NCBI RefSeq assembly: GCF_011008905.1
Contig: NZ_JAAIVI010000017.1
Coordinates: 744,001-808,000 of the forward strand
DNA from: Wenzhouxiangella sp. XN201
Lineage (GTDB): Bacteria > Pseudomonadota > Gammaproteobacteria > Xanthomonadales > Wenzhouxiangellaceae
DNA: 64,000 nt
Direction: 5' to 3'
Numbering within the stretch: position 1 is the stretch's first letter; every line of letters starts with the position of its first letter. This document shows positions 35,987-45,941 of the stretch, in pieces. Made by a program: the position numbers and the translations under genes. The notes beneath the pieces are model-generated. The model was not told the DNA's origin. It searched no databases and saw only the letters and a program-made list of their open reading frames with translations.

Positions 35987-36161
35987 GGTTGGCTGGTTGG
36001 CGAAACACTTGTCATCCCGGCCAGCGCGGCGCGCTGAGCCGGGATCTCGCAGGTTTCAGGCCGGCAATCCCCGGGGCCGTGCCGGATTCAGGCGTGCGGG
36101 ATCCCGGCTCAAGGCCGGGATGACCCCTGATTACTTGTTATCCCGGACAGTGCGGAGCGGG
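35987..36161. repeat. GGTTGGCT pair plus TCATCCCGG inverted-repeat element
   Basis: Two copies of the 8-bp GGTTGGC(T/G) unit (35987-36002) are followed by an inverted repeat. GTCATCCCGGCC ... GAGCCGGGATC (36011-36045) has its complement at 36100-36124, with 11 more bases in the left arm. A third partial copy (GTTATCCCGGAC) starts near 36137. TCATCCCGG-type repeats are widespread between proteobacterial genes. This one fills the gap between the membrane protein and the SDR gene. Confidence 0.8.
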
Positions 36162-36163
36162 CG

Positions 36164-36877
36164 CTAAAGGTTGCGGATGTCGACGAAGTCGCCCGATTCG
36201 CGATTTTCCTTCAGGTCGTCGAGCAGGTCGAGGATCTGGTCGGCTGCCTCTCGCGGCTTGGGCATGTGCTCGGTGCCGCGAGCATCCTTGAGTTTCTGTA
36301 CCGACGGGAATTCCTCGCTGTCGACCTCGTCGCGGATGTAGTCCTGCATGCCGGTCTCGATCAGGCCGGGTGCCAGGCTGATCATGTGCGTGTCCGGCAT
36401 TTCCGGCGCGTAGAGCTTGATCAGGTTGTTGAGCGCGGCTTTCGAGAGGGAGTAGCCGCCCCAGCCGTAGTTCATGTTGACGGCCGCCCCGGATGAAATG
36501 GCCACCACCTGGTCGATCGGAATCTGGCGCTCGATGAACCAGTCCAGGATCAGCTTGTTGGCCCAGACGTTGACACGCATCAGGTGCTCGAGATCGTGCA
36601 CGTCGGTATGCGAGATTTCCTGGATGCGGCCGAGCATGCCGGCGTTGAGCACGACCAGGTCGAGGCGCAGGCAGTCGGATAGCAGTGCGTCCAGGCCTTC
36701 CTCGAGATGATTGAGGTTGCCGATGTCCTGCTTTCGGTCCCTCAGGCCGTCGTCGTTGTGCGCCGCCAGCGGGCATCCGCGCCGGCTCATGCCCCAGACG
36801 ATGGCGTCGCGATCGAGCAGCGCTTCGGTCAGCCCCAGTCCCAGGCCGCTGCTGTTGCCAGTGATGAACACGTTCAT
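36164..36877 (-). CDS. Short-chain dehydrogenase/reductase
   Basis: This 237-residue SDR has the nucleotide loop TGNSSGLGLGL, VLNAGML, the catalytic Ser in VAISSGAAVN, and the YxxxK pair in YSLSKAALNNL. The substrate cannot be told. ATG 36877 has a GGAGGG site 11 bp upstream; an in-frame TTG at 36895 is less likely. It starts 4 bp downstream of the S9 peptidase stop, so the two are probably cotranscribed. Confidence 0.9.
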   Translation of the reverse strand: MNVFITGNSSGLGLGLTEALLDRDAIVWGMSRRGCPLAAHNDDGLRDRKQDIGNLNHLEEGLDALLSDCLRLDLVVLNAGMLGRIQEISHTDVHDLEHLMRVNVWANKLILDWFIERQIPIDQVVAISSGAAVNMNYGWGGYSLSKAALNNLIKLYAPEMPDTHMISLAPGLIETGMQDYIRDEVDSEEFPSVQKLKDARGTEHMPKPREAADQILDLLDDLKENRESGDFVDIRNL

Positions 36878-36881
36878 GCTG

Positions 36882-39251
36882 TCAGTTCCCTCCAATGGTG
36901 TTCTCGAACAGGTTCAGGATACGCCAGTATTCGTCGCGCCAGCTATCCGGGCGGGTGAATCCGTGCCGCTCCATTGGATACGACGCCATTTCCCAGTGGT
37001 CTTTTTCGAGCTCGATCAGGCGTTGTGCCAGGCGCACAGAGTCCTGGTAGAAGACGTTGTCGTCGAGCATGCCGTGTGCGATCAGCAGGTGGCCGTCCAG
37101 GCCCTCGGCAAACTCGATGGGCGAGCTGCGCCGGTAAGCTTCGGGGTCGACCTCGGGTGTGTTGAGGATGTTCGAAGTATAGAAGTGGTTGTAGTGGGCC
37201 CAATCGGTGACCGGCCTTAGTGCAGCCCCGGCCTGGAACACTTCAGGTGCCCTGAACATCGCCATAAAGGCCATGAATCCGCCGTAAGAGCCGCCGTAGA
37301 CACCGACTCGGCCGGGGTCGGCGTTGTGGTTTTCCACCAGCCAGTCGACGCCGTCGATCAGGTCTTCGAGTTCGGGTGTGCCCATCTGCCGGTAGATGGC
37401 GGTGCGCCAGTCCCGGCCGTAGCCGGCGCTGGCGCGGTAGTCCATGTCGAGTACGTGGTAGCCACGTTCGGTCAGCAGGTTGTGGAACATCTGCTCGCGG
37501 AAGTAGTTGGGGTAGCGCAGCCAGGTGTTCTGCAGGTAGCCGGCGCCGTGGACGAACAGCACCACCGGATGCCTGTCGCCGCCGTGGGGCGGTTCGCTAC
37601 GGGCCGGGTAGAACTTGGACCAGACGGGGCGGTCGACATGGCTTGACGGCACGCCGACGATCTCGGGCTGCTGCCATTCGATTGTCTTGAATGCATCCGT
37701 GCGCGTGTCGGTCAGGGCTTCGAGTTCGCCGGTCTCCAGATCGACCAGGCCGGCCTGGGGCGGCAGGTAGGGTGAGGAATAGCGCACCAGGGCGCGCTCG
37801 TCATCGCCGGGCCGAAGGGTGAAGGACTCGATCCCGCGCTGTTCGGTCACGCGCTCGAGTTCGTCGAGCTCGAGATCCAGTTGATAGAGGTCGTACTCGG
37901 CCGGATGGGAGCGATTGGCAAGCAGCAGCACGGTGCGGCCATCGGCGCGCACGACCGGTTCGAGCACTTCGAAGTCGCCTTCGGTGCGCTGTCGCGCCGC
38001 TCCAGCGCGGGCATCGACGGTGTAGAAGTGGCTGTAGCCGGATTCCTCCGACAGCAGCCAGAGCGTCTCGGAATCAGGCAGCCAGCCGAAATCGTTGAAG
38101 TACCAGTTGATCCAGGCCACGTCGCTGAGACGGTGGCGATGGTGCAGGGCGGGCTCATCATCGGCGGTATCGACGATCGCCAGCCACCGGTCCTTGTTGT
38201 CAATGGCGCGGATCTGCACTGCGGCCAACTCGCCCCCGGCGTGCCATTCAAAATCGTTGATGCTTACCGGCCGGTTTTCGTCATCGGCGAGCGGGTCGAT
38301 ATCCTGTGCCTGCTTGAGCTCGGCCAGCGGATCCTCGCCGATGCCCGGCAGGTCGTCGAAGGCCAACTCGTGTTTGCTGCGTTTCTCGAGGTCGAGCAGC
38401 CACAGCGTTTGTGGCGGCGGCGCGTTACGGCCAACGCGCGTGCGTACGTCCTCGACGTCGATATAGCCGTCGTTAGTGACGTAGTGCGGCATCTGGCCGT
38501 CATCTCCGTCGTCGTGGTCTTTGGGGCTCACCGCCAGCAGCAGCCAGCGGCCGTCGGGCGAGAGGCTGGACTGCTGCATTTCCATGTCGTCGCCCAGGTA
38601 CCAGGGTGCGACCGACCGGGTCGGATCCTGGCTGGCGGCCTTTTCGGCTTCGGTTCGGGCTTCGCGCTTGTCCGCTTGCTGATCGCGCAGGCTCTGGAAC
38701 AGACGAAGCTGCATCTCTCCCAGCTCGTCCTCCGGCTCGGCATCCGGCTTGTCCTCGAAGCGCAGGTCGGTCGCCGGCCAGTTCAGGCCCCGTTCGAAAT
38801 CATGCACCCACCACTGGCTGTCGCGGCGAAAGATGACCCGCTTGCCATCGGGACTGAAGGCGGGCTGGGCGTCGGATTCCGTGCTGCGGGTAAGCTGCAG
38901 CAGGCGGTCGCGGTCGGGCAGGCGAGCAAACAGGTTGCCGTCGCGCACGAACACCACCCGACCGCTTGCGTGATGGACAATCGGATCCGGCCCGTCAATC
39001 ACGGCCTGTTCGGCGTAGTCGAGGCGGCGGTCTTCACCGCGTTCGAGGTCGATCTGGTGGATATCGTCCAGATCGCTGTCCGGTCGCTCCACGCGGTAAT
39101 TGACGGCACTGCCGTCGAGCTGCCACCAGGCCTGCTCGACCGGCGGTCCGATCCAGTCCGGGTCGGCCATAATCTGTTTCAGGGGCGGGGTCTGGGCCTG
39201 GCTGGCGATCGTCAGGCCCAGCAGGAAAAGCGTAATCAGTCGTGCTTGCAT
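36882..39251 (-). CDS. S9 family prolyl oligopeptidase (DPP IV-like), exported
   Basis: This 789-residue protein has a signal peptide (LITLFLLGLTIASQAQ). An N-terminal beta-propeller with WD-like strands (FSPDGKRVIFRRDSQWWVHD) is followed by the alpha/beta-hydrolase domain. The catalytic Ser is in GGSYGGFM, Asp in HGMLDDNV and His in ERHGFTR. It should cleave peptides, often after proline, in the periplasm. ATG 39251 is chosen because it begins the signal peptide; earlier codons encode unrelated sequence. Confidence 0.92.
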   Translation of the reverse strand: MQARLITLFLLGLTIASQAQTPPLKQIMADPDWIGPPVEQAWWQLDGSAVNYRVERPDSDLDDIHQIDLERGEDRRLDYAEQAVIDGPDPIVHHASGRVVFVRDGNLFARLPDRDRLLQLTRSTESDAQPAFSPDGKRVIFRRDSQWWVHDFERGLNWPATDLRFEDKPDAEPEDELGEMQLRLFQSLRDQQADKREARTEAEKAASQDPTRSVAPWYLGDDMEMQQSSLSPDGRWLLLAVSPKDHDDGDDGQMPHYVTNDGYIDVEDVRTRVGRNAPPPQTLWLLDLEKRSKHELAFDDLPGIGEDPLAELKQAQDIDPLADDENRPVSINDFEWHAGGELAAVQIRAIDNKDRWLAIVDTADDEPALHHRHRLSDVAWINWYFNDFGWLPDSETLWLLSEESGYSHFYTVDARAGAARQRTEGDFEVLEPVVRADGRTVLLLANRSHPAEYDLYQLDLELDELERVTEQRGIESFTLRPGDDERALVRYSSPYLPPQAGLVDLETGELEALTDTRTDAFKTIEWQQPEIVGVPSSHVDRPVWSKFYPARSEPPHGGDRHPVVLFVHGAGYLQNTWLRYPNYFREQMFHNLLTERGYHVLDMDYRASAGYGRDWRTAIYRQMGTPELEDLIDGVDWLVENHNADPGRVGVYGGSYGGFMAFMAMFRAPEVFQAGAALRPVTDWAHYNHFYTSNILNTPEVDPEAYRRSSPIEFAEGLDGHLLIAHGMLDDNVFYQDSVRLAQRLIELEKDHWEMASYPMERHGFTRPDSWRDEYWRILNLFENTIGGN

Positions 39252-39411
39252 GTTCTTCCAGGGTTTGGGGTCAGAAACTTGAAACCTTTGGTTGGCGATG
39301 CCGGGGCATCGCCGGGCGCTCAGGATACCGCACCGGAGCCGGCGCGGGGCGGCCGTCCTCGTGTGCGCTGGCGGGGTACAATCGTTGGCGGGCATTCAGG
39401 GAGAATCACGC

Positions 39412-40005
39412 ATGCAGCACGCCGCCGGACTGTTTCAGCCGGTTCTCGAGCTTTTTGCCGATTATCCCTACCTGGTGCTGTTCGTCGGCTTGCTCCTGGC
39501 CGGGGAGGCGGTCCTGCTGCCGGCACTCTACCTGGCCACCACCGGGCGCCTGGATCCGGCTGGGGTGATCGCCGTGGCGATCGTGGCCACTTTGATCTCC
39601 GATGGTCTGTGGTACCTGCTGGGTCGCTGGTATCCGGCTCAGGCGCTGGCCCGGATTCGCGCCCGGCAATCGGATGCCAAGGTGGCACGGCTCGATACCC
39701 TGTTTCGCCGCAACGGTCCCAGGTTGCTGTTCTTATCCAAGTTCGTCTATGGCACCCGCATTGCTGCGCAGGTGCTGGCCGGTGCCGCGCAAATGCCGTT
39801 TTCAGTCTATATGGGCGTCAATGTCCTGGGCGTGGCCACGCTCGTGCTCTGCCTGGCGGGACTGGCCTGGTCGGTGGTGGAAACGGCCCAGCAGCTCGAG
39901 GCGCTGGTCAGCCATATCGAGGTCGTATTCCTGCTGTTTGTGCTGTTGACCGTTGGCCTGTTCATCCTCGTAGGCACGATTGTGAGAAAACAATGGTTTC
40001 GGTAA
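39412..40005 (+). CDS. DedA family membrane protein
   Basis: This 197-residue membrane protein of the DedA/SNARE-associated family has VLLPALYLATTGRLDP near the N-terminus, the GRWYPAQALARI region, and FLSKFVYGTRIAAQVLAGAAQMP, the amphipathic conserved segment. DedA proteins act as lipid scramblases or flippases and in proton-motive-force homeostasis. The AGGGAGA ribosome site precedes ATG 39412. Its end overlaps the following glycosyltransferase by 13 bp. Confidence 0.88.
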   Translation: MQHAAGLFQPVLELFADYPYLVLFVGLLLAGEAVLLPALYLATTGRLDPAGVIAVAIVATLISDGLWYLLGRWYPAQALARIRARQSDAKVARLDTLFRRNGPRLLFLSKFVYGTRIAAQVLAGAAQMPFSVYMGVNVLGVATLVLCLAGLAWSVVETAQQLEALVSHIEVVFLLFVLLTVGLFILVGTIVRKQWFR

Positions 40006-40688
40006 TCATCGCCGCATTCAATGAGGCGCCCACTGTGGGGCTTTGTGTCGCCGATGTGGTCGGTCATCCACAGGTCAGTGAAATCATCGTGGTCGACGAT
40101 GGCTCCAGCGACGACACCGCTGAACAAGCCCGCAAGGCCGGTGCCCGGGTCATCACGCTGCCGGAAAACCGCGGCAAGGCCCTGGCGCTCGATGCCGGTG
40201 TGGCGGCGGCCCGCGAGGATGTGCTGCTGTTTCTCGACGCCGATGTGACCGGTCTGACCCAGGAGGTGCTCAGTCGCATCATGCGGCCGGTCATCGAGGG
40301 GCGTTACGAGATGTTCGTCGGCGTGCGGGCGCGCAAGACACTGTGGCTCAACCGCCTGTTACGGGTCTTTCCCATCATCGGTGGCGAGCGGGCCCTGACG
40401 CGCGGGCTATGGCAGCGGGTGCCGGAGCGGCACAAGCGTGGATTCCGCATCGAGATCGCGCTCAATCACACCGCCAAGCTCTGCGGCGGTGGCATGGGCT
40501 TTGATCTGATCGAGGGTGTGGTGCACCGCACCAAGGAGAACAAGTTCGGTTGGTGGCGGGGCTTGTGGCGGCGTCTGCGCATGATCGGCGAGGTGACAGC
40601 AGTCACCTGGAGCCTGTACGTGATTGGTGGGCTCGTCGGCTTGCTGAGAATCGGCCGGCAAGACCGCGTTCGCGATACCGGTGGTTGA
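39993..40688 (+). CDS. Family 2 glycosyltransferase
   Basis: This 231-residue GT2 enzyme begins directly with VSVIIAAFNEAPTV and has VDDGSSDDT and DADVTG (the DxD site) at residues 36-90. A hydrophobic C-terminal helix (AVTWSLYVIGGLVGLL) may attach it to the membrane. The acceptor is unknown. ATG 39993 lies inside the end of the DedA gene, implying coupling and perhaps a shared lipid-linked role. A much longer in-frame extension upstream is spurious because it runs antisense through the S9 peptidase. Confidence 0.88.
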   Translation: MVSVIIAAFNEAPTVGLCVADVVGHPQVSEIIVVDDGSSDDTAEQARKAGARVITLPENRGKALALDAGVAAAREDVLLFLDADVTGLTQEVLSRIMRPVIEGRYEMFVGVRARKTLWLNRLLRVFPIIGGERALTRGLWQRVPERHKRGFRIEIALNHTAKLCGGGMGFDLIEGVVHRTKENKFGWWRGLWRRLRMIGEVTAVTWSLYVIGGLVGLLRIGRQDRVRDTGG

Positions 40689-40754
40689 GCCTTGAACGTA
40701 CCATCAGTACACCCCATCTGTTCGTCCAGGCATCGGTCGATTTTGGATTGCGGC

Positions 40755-40783
40755 TTGCAATCCAACTGGTCCGATCCTATAAT
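40755..40783 (+). promoter_or_regulatory. Promoter of tRNA-fMet
   Basis: TTGCAA (40755-40760), a 17-bp spacer and a perfect TATAAT (40778-40783) precede the tRNA by 12 bp. This is one of the strongest sigma70-type promoters visible in the window. Confidence 0.85.
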
Positions 40784-40795
40784 TACCGGCTCGAT

Positions 40796-40872
40796 TGCGG
40801 GGTGGAGCAGTCTGGCAGCTCGTCGGGCTCATAACCCGAAGGTCGCAGGTTCGAATCCTGCCCCCGCTACCA
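40796..40872 (+). tRNA. Initiator tRNA-Met (CAT)
   Basis: A 77-base cloverleaf with CCA encoded. The anticodon CAT is at 40830-40832, flanked by the GGG/CCC stem pairs that mark initiator tRNAs. The first and seventy-second bases are T and T, so the 1:72 pair is unpaired as required for formylation (E. coli has C:A). It precedes rimP-nusA-infB, the same place as metY in E. coli. Confidence 0.95.
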
Positions 40873-40886
40873 GGTTTTTGGAAAAG

Positions 40887-40916
40887 AAAAAAGCCCCTGG
40901 TCAAAGGGGCTTTTTT
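40887..40916 (+). terminator. Rho-independent terminator after tRNA-fMet
   Basis: AAAAAAGCCCC (40887-40897) pairs with GGGGCTTTTTT (40906-40916) around an 8-base loop. It stands between the tRNA and rimP; partial read-through may feed the rimP operon, as known for metY-nusA in E. coli. Confidence 0.9.
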
Positions 40917-40939
40917 CGTTCAAGGCCGGAGAGAATACC

Positions 40940-41425
40940 GTGGCTGTACCCGACAAACTGGAATCGCTGCTGGCGCCGCTGGTCGAGGATCTTGGCTACG
41001 AGTACGTCGGCATCGAGTATCAGCCCAATCCAAAGAATCGGCTGATTCGGCTCTACATCGACCGGCCGGAGGTCGGTATCAGTGTGGATGACTGCGAGCG
41101 TGTCAGCCACGAGGTTTCGGCCCTGCTGGACGTGGAAGACCCGATCAGCAGCCAGTACACGCTGGAGGTATCATCGCCGGGCATCGAGCGGCCCCTGTTC
41201 ACCGGCGCGCATTTTGCCCGCTTTGTCGGCGAAGAAGCCCGTGTGATCATGGCCGTACCAGTTGAGAGTCGGCGCAAGTTCAAGGGTCGCATCGTGTCGG
41301 CCGACGACGAGCGCGTCATCCTCGAGGTCGATGGTGAGCGTCACGAATTGATCGTGGCTGACATGCAACGGGCTTCGCTCGCGCCGGACATGGACGCGCT
41401 TCTGGCGGCCGGACGGAATCAATGA
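40940..41425 (+). CDS. rimP: Ribosome maturation factor RimP
   Basis: This 161-residue protein has a start at GTG 40940 with a GGAGAG site. Two RimP domains are visible, with LVEDLGYEYVGIEYQ near the N-terminus and YTLEVSSPGIERPL, the family signature, in the middle. It helps 30S subunit assembly. It is the first protein gene of the rimP-nusA-infB-rbfA operon. Confidence 0.95.
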   Translation: MAVPDKLESLLAPLVEDLGYEYVGIEYQPNPKNRLIRLYIDRPEVGISVDDCERVSHEVSALLDVEDPISSQYTLEVSSPGIERPLFTGAHFARFVGEEARVIMAVPVESRRKFKGRIVSADDERVILEVDGERHELIVADMQRASLAPDMDALLAAGRNQ

Positions 41426-41459
41426 TCAAATTAATGAGCTATTGCGGAATCAGGCAATC

Positions 41460-42965
41460 ATGAACAAGGGCAAGGAAATCCTGCAGGTGGTCGAGGTCGT
41501 CTCGAACGAGAAGGGCCTGCCGCGCGAGACGATCTTTGAAGCGATCGAGGCGGCGCTGGCGTCAGCCGCGCGGCGTCGCCACCCCGAAGACATCGAAGTG
41601 CGCGTCTCGATCAGCCGGGAAACGGGCGATTATGACGCCTTCCGTCGCTGGGAAGTCATCTCGGATGACGAAGAAGAAGCCGAACTCGAATCCGAGGATC
41701 ACCAGATCCGCCTGAGCGAGGCAAGGAAGCACGATCCCGAGCTGGAAGTTGGCGACTACATCGAGGAACCGATGGAGCCGCCCGAGTTCGGCCGCATCGC
41801 CGCCCAGGCCGCCAAGCAGGTGATCGTCCAGCGCGTGCGCCAGGCCGAACGAGCCCAGGTCGTCGAAGCCTTCGAGGAACGCGTCGGCGAACTCATCAGC
41901 GGTCAGATCAAGCGCATGGAAAAGGGCGGCATCATGCTCGACCTGGGTGAGAACGCCGAGGCCTTCATTCCCTCGCGTCACACCATTCCCGGCGAAACTG
42001 CGCGCATCAACGATCGCGTGCGTGGATTCCTCTACGAGGTGCGTCCGGAAGTGCGCGGCCCGCAACTGTTCGTCAGCCGGACCATGAACGAGTTTCTGAT
42101 CGAACTGTTCAAGCTCGAGGTGCCCGAGATCGGCCAGGGCCTGATCGAACTCAAGGGCGCAGCCCGCGATCCGGGCCGGCGCGCCAAGATCGCCGTCCAC
42201 GCCCTCGACAGCCGCACCGACCCGATCGGTGCCTGTGTGGGCATGCGCGGCTCGCGCGTGCAGGCTGTATCAAACGAGCTGGCCGGAGAGCGCATCGACA
42301 TCATCCTGTGGGACGAGAATCCGGCCCAGTTCGTCATCAATGCCATGGCGCCGGCCGAAGTCCACTCGATCGTGGTCGACGAAGATTCCAACAGCATGGA
42401 CATCGCCGTCGAGGAAGAGAACCTCTCGCAGGCGATCGGCCGCGGCGGCCAGAACGTGCGCCTCGCTTCCGAGCTGGCCGGCTGGACCCTCAACGTCATG
42501 ACGATCGAGGAAGCCGAGCAGAAGAGCGAAACGGAAGCCAGCAGCATCCTCGAGATGTTCAAGGAAAAGCTCGACGTTGACGAAGAGGTTGCCTCCATCC
42601 TGGTGCAGGAGGGGTTTACCAACATCGACGAAGTTGCCTACGTGCCGGAAAGCGAACTGCTCGAGATCGAGGAGTTCGACGAGAATGTCGTGGCTGAACT
42701 GCGCCAACGCGCACGCGATGCCCTGCTCACCCAGATGATCGCTTCGGAGGAACAGCTCGAAGAGCACAAGCCGAAGCAGGATCTGCTTGATCTGGAGGGC
42801 ATGACCGATACCATGGCCTACCGGTTGGCCGAAAAGGGCATTCGTTCGCGCGATGACCTGGCCGAATGCGCGGTCGACGAGCTCGAGGAAATCGAGGATC
42901 TCGAGCCCGAGCAAGCTGCCGACTTGATCATGAAGGCTCGCGCGCACTGGTTTGCCGAAGAATAA
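41460..42965 (+). CDS. nusA: Transcription termination/antitermination factor NusA
   Basis: This 501-residue protein (E. coli 495) has the N-terminal polymerase-binding domain (EILQVVEVVSNEKGLPR), an S1 domain (KRMEKGGIMLDLGENAEAF), two KH domains (GACVGMRGSRVQ; AIGRGGQNVRLA), and two acidic C-terminal repeats of the gammaproteobacterial type. It controls pausing, termination and antitermination. ATG 41460 yields the standard MNKGKEIL start. Confidence 0.97.
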   Translation: MNKGKEILQVVEVVSNEKGLPRETIFEAIEAALASAARRRHPEDIEVRVSISRETGDYDAFRRWEVISDDEEEAELESEDHQIRLSEARKHDPELEVGDYIEEPMEPPEFGRIAAQAAKQVIVQRVRQAERAQVVEAFEERVGELISGQIKRMEKGGIMLDLGENAEAFIPSRHTIPGETARINDRVRGFLYEVRPEVRGPQLFVSRTMNEFLIELFKLEVPEIGQGLIELKGAARDPGRRAKIAVHALDSRTDPIGACVGMRGSRVQAVSNELAGERIDIILWDENPAQFVINAMAPAEVHSIVVDEDSNSMDIAVEEENLSQAIGRGGQNVRLASELAGWTLNVMTIEEAEQKSETEASSILEMFKEKLDVDEEVASILVQEGFTNIDEVAYVPESELLEIEEFDENVVAELRQRARDALLTQMIASEEQLEEHKPKQDLLDLEGMTDTMAYRLAEKGIRSRDDLAECAVDELEEIEDLEPEQAADLIMKARAHWFAEE

Positions 42966-42986
42966 GACGAGGTTCAAGGAATACAC

Positions 42987-45560
42987 ATGTCTCAGGTCAC
43001 AGTTGCACAGCTAGCTGACGTATTGGGCGTTGACGTCAAGCGTCTGATTACCCAGCTCAACGAGGCCGGTATCGAGGTCAGTGAACCCGATGCCGAGGTG
43101 ACCAATGAAGACAAGATAAAACTCCTCACCTACCTGCGCTCGAGCCATGGCAAGGCCGAGTCCGAAGACACGACGCAACCGCGAAAAGTCACGCTCACGC
43201 GCAAGAGCATGAGCGAGTTGAAAGTGCCCACCGGCGGCGCCGGGCGCACCCGTTCACGTGGTGCAGCACCCTCACGCACGGTCAACGTCGAGGTGCGCAA
43301 ACGCCGCACCTACGTCAAGCGGCGCGAGATCGCCGAGCAGGAGCAATCCGATCCCGAGCGCGAAGCCGCAGTGCAGGCGCTGGAAGAATCGAAGCGCCAG
43401 CGCGAGGAAGCCGAGCGCAAGGAGCGCGAAGAAGCTGAACGGCGCCAGCGCGAGGCCGAGGAACAGGCCCGTGCGGAAGAAGAAGATCGCAAGAAGCGTG
43501 AGGCCGAGGAAGAAGAGCGCCGCAAGGAAGAAGACCGGCTGCGTGCCGAAGCCGAGGCCCTCAAGAAAGTCGAGGAAAAGGTTGTTCGCCAGGCCAAGCA
43601 GAAGGAAGCCGAGCGCAAGGCTGCCAAGGGCAATGTCGGCAAGGAAGAGCCGGCCACCCGATACGGTCGCGAGGAACTGCACATCGCACCCAAGTCCAAG
43701 CGGCGCAAGCCCAAGCGCAAGAGTGCGGCGCGCCCTGGCAAGGTGGCGAGCGTCGGGGCCGAGCACGGCTTTCAGAGGCCGACCGCGCCGGTCAAGCGCG
43801 AGATTGAGGTGCCCGAGACCATTACCGTGGGCGAGTTGGCCAAGCTGATGGCGGTCAAGGCCGGCGAATTGATCAAGGTGCTAATGAATATGGGCACCAT
43901 GGTCACGATCAACCAGCCATTGGACCAGGACACGGCCATTCTGGTGGTCGAGGAAATGGGGCACACCGCCAAGGCGGCCGAGGACAAGGATATCGAGCAG
44001 GAACTGGTCGAAGCCGAAGAGTCCGTCGAGAGCGACGAGGTCTCGCGTCCGCCAGTGGTCACGGTCATGGGCCATGTCGACCACGGCAAGACCTCGCTGC
44101 TCGACTATATCCGTCGTGCCAAGGTAGCTGCCGGCGAGCAGGGCGGGATTACCCAGCACATCGGTGCCTACCACGTCGAGACGGACAACGGCGTGGTCAC
44201 CTTCCTGGATACACCCGGTCACGCGGCGTTTACCGCCATGCGGGCACGCGGTGCACAGGCCACCGATATCGTGGTGCTCGTGGTGGCTGCCGACGACGGC
44301 GTCATGCCCCAGACCAAGGAGGCTATCCAGCACGCGCGAGCCGCTGGCGTACCGCTGATCGTGGCGGTCAACAAGATGGACAAGCCCGATGCCGATCCGG
44401 AACGCGTCAAGTCCGAGCTGGCGGCCGAGGAGGTCGTGCCGGAAGACTGGGGCGGACAGGAAATTTTCGTCCCCGTTTCGGCCATTACCGGCGATGGCAT
44501 CGACAATCTGCTCGAGTCGATCCTGCTGCAGTCGGAAGTGCTCGAACTGAAGGCCAATCCCGACAAGCGCTGTCGCGGGGTCGTGGTCGAGTCATCGCTC
44601 GACAAGGGCCGTGGACCGATCGCCACCATCCTGGTTCAGGACGGCACGCTTCGGCGCGGCGACATGATTCTCGCCGGCGAGGAGTTCGGTCGCGTGCGCG
44701 CCATGTTCAATGAGGCCGGCCAGCCGATCGAGGAAGCCGGTCCGTCGATTCCGGCCGAAGTGCTGGGCCTGTCGGGCGTACCCAATGCCGGCGACGATGT
44801 GCTGGCCGTGACCGACGAGAAGAAGGCCCGCGACGCAGCCGATCAGCGTAAGCAGTCGGCGCGCGAAGGACGTCTGGCCGAGAAGCAGGCAGCCAAGCTG
44901 CAGAACCTGTTCGATCAGATGGACGAGGGCGGTGAAGATCAGCAGAACGTCAACCTGGTCATCAAGGCTGACGTACAGGGCTCGGTTGAGGCGCTCAAGG
45001 ATGCACTCACGCGCCTGTCGAATGACGAGATCAAGGTCAACGTGGTCGCCTCGGGTGTCGGCGGCATTACCGAATCCGACGCCAGTCTGGCGCAGGCCTC
45101 GGGCGCGATCATCATCGGTTTCAACGTGCGCGCCGATGCCTCGGCACGCAGGATTATCCAGGAAGCCGATCTCGACCTGAACTACTACAGCGTCATCTAC
45201 AACGCCATCGATGACGTCAAGAAGGCCATCACCGGCCTGCTCGGCACGGAGACCAAGGAAGAGATTATCGGCCTGGCCGAAGTCAAGGACGTGTTCCGTT
45301 CCTCCAAGCTGGGCGCGATTGCCGGTTGCCTGGTGGTCGAAGGTGTGGTCAAGCGCGCCAACCCGATTCGCGTCTTGCGCGATAACGTGGTGATCTACGA
45401 AGGCGAACTCGAGTCGCTGCGTCGGTTCAAGGACGATGCTAGCGAAGTGCAGGCGGGTACCGAGTGCGGTATCGGCGTCAAGCAGTACAACGACGTCAAG
45501 CCGGGCGACCAGATCGAGTGCTTCGAGCGCATCGAAGTGCAACGCACGCTGGACGACTGA
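42987..45560 (+). CDS. infB: Translation initiation factor IF-2
   Basis: This 857-residue GTPase has N-terminal IF2N domains ([18 protein letters not shown]), a long charged Glu/Arg/Lys-rich linker (about residues 110-220) and a second IF2N near 280. The G domain has [17 protein letters not shown] and NKMDKPDAD, and domains II-IV follow. It places fMet-tRNA on the 30S subunit; the initiator tRNA gene lies at the head of the same locus. The charged linker is low-complexity in sequence but in frame. Confidence 0.98.
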   Translation: MSQVTVAQLADVLGVDVKRLITQLNEAGIEVSEPDAEVTNEDKIKLLTYLRSSHGKAESEDTTQPRKVTLTRKSMSELKVPTGGAGRTRSRGAAPSRTVNVEVRKRRTYVKRREIAEQEQSDPEREAAVQALEESKRQREEAERKEREEAERRQREAEEQARAEEEDRKKREAEEEERRKEEDRLRAEAEALKKVEEKVVRQAKQKEAERKAAKGNVGKEEPATRYGREELHIAPKSKRRKPKRKSAARPGKVASVGAEHGFQRPTAPVKREIEVPETITVGELAKLMAVKAGELIKVLMNMGTMVTINQPLDQDTAILVVEEMGHTAKAAEDKDIEQELVEAEESVESDEVSRPPVVTVMGHVDHGKTSLLDYIRRAKVAAGEQGGITQHIGAYHVETDNGVVTFLDTPGHAAFTAMRARGAQATDIVVLVVAADDGVMPQTKEAIQHARAAGVPLIVAVNKMDKPDADPERVKSELAAEEVVPEDWGGQEIFVPVSAITGDGIDNLLESILLQSEVLELKANPDKRCRGVVVESSLDKGRGPIATILVQDGTLRRGDMILAGEEFGRVRAMFNEAGQPIEEAGPSIPAEVLGLSGVPNAGDDVLAVTDEKKARDAADQRKQSAREGRLAEKQAAKLQNLFDQMDEGGEDQQNVNLVIKADVQGSVEALKDALTRLSNDEIKVNVVASGVGGITESDASLAQASGAIIIGFNVRADASARRIIQEADLDLNYYSVIYNAIDDVKKAITGLLGTETKEEIIGLAEVKDVFRSSKLGAIAGCLVVEGVVKRANPIRVLRDNVVIYEGELESLRRFKDDASEVQAGTECGIGVKQYNDVKPGDQIECFERIEVQRTLDD

Positions 45561-45907
45561 TGAGTACCGGCCGAGCTGAACGCGTCGCCGGGCTCCTGCG
45601 GCGTGAAGTGGCCGATATTCTCCACGGCCAGTTCGAGTACGAAATTCCGCGCGGCCTGATCAGCGTGACCGACGTGGAGGTCGCGCATGACTTGTCCCAC
45701 GCAAAGGTGTACATTGCCGTGCTCGAGATCGAGCAGGCGCCGGAAATCATCAAGTTCCTGAATGAGAATGCCGGCCAGGTCCGCCACGAGCTGGGCAAAC
45801 GAATTCGTCTGCGTGTGACCCCGACCCTCAAGTTCCTGCACGACACCTCATCGGAGACCGGCGACCGCATCGAGCAACTCCTGGCGGCCGCGAAGAAGAA
45901 GAGCTGA
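45560..45907 (+). CDS. rbfA: Ribosome-binding factor A
   Basis: A 115-residue KH-like protein for late 30S maturation. ERVAGLLRREVADIL, LISVTDVEVAHDLSHAKVYI and TPTLKFLHDTSSETGDRIEQLL are typical. The ATG overlaps the infB stop (TGATG). In most relatives truB follows directly; here 4.9 kb of opposite-strand genes intervene. Confidence 0.96.
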   Translation: MSTGRAERVAGLLRREVADILHGQFEYEIPRGLISVTDVEVAHDLSHAKVYIAVLEIEQAPEIIKFLNENAGQVRHELGKRIRLRVTPTLKFLHDTSSETGDRIEQLLAAAKKKS

Positions 45908-45941
45908 GTCTCTCAGAGTCGCAGCTTGCACCGAATGGAAT

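Noticed and set aside
37881-39992. Very long open frame (935 codons) on the plus strand ending in a glycosyltransferase
   Set aside because: Everything before 39993 is antisense to the S9 peptidase and lacks homology; only the last 231 codons are the real gene.
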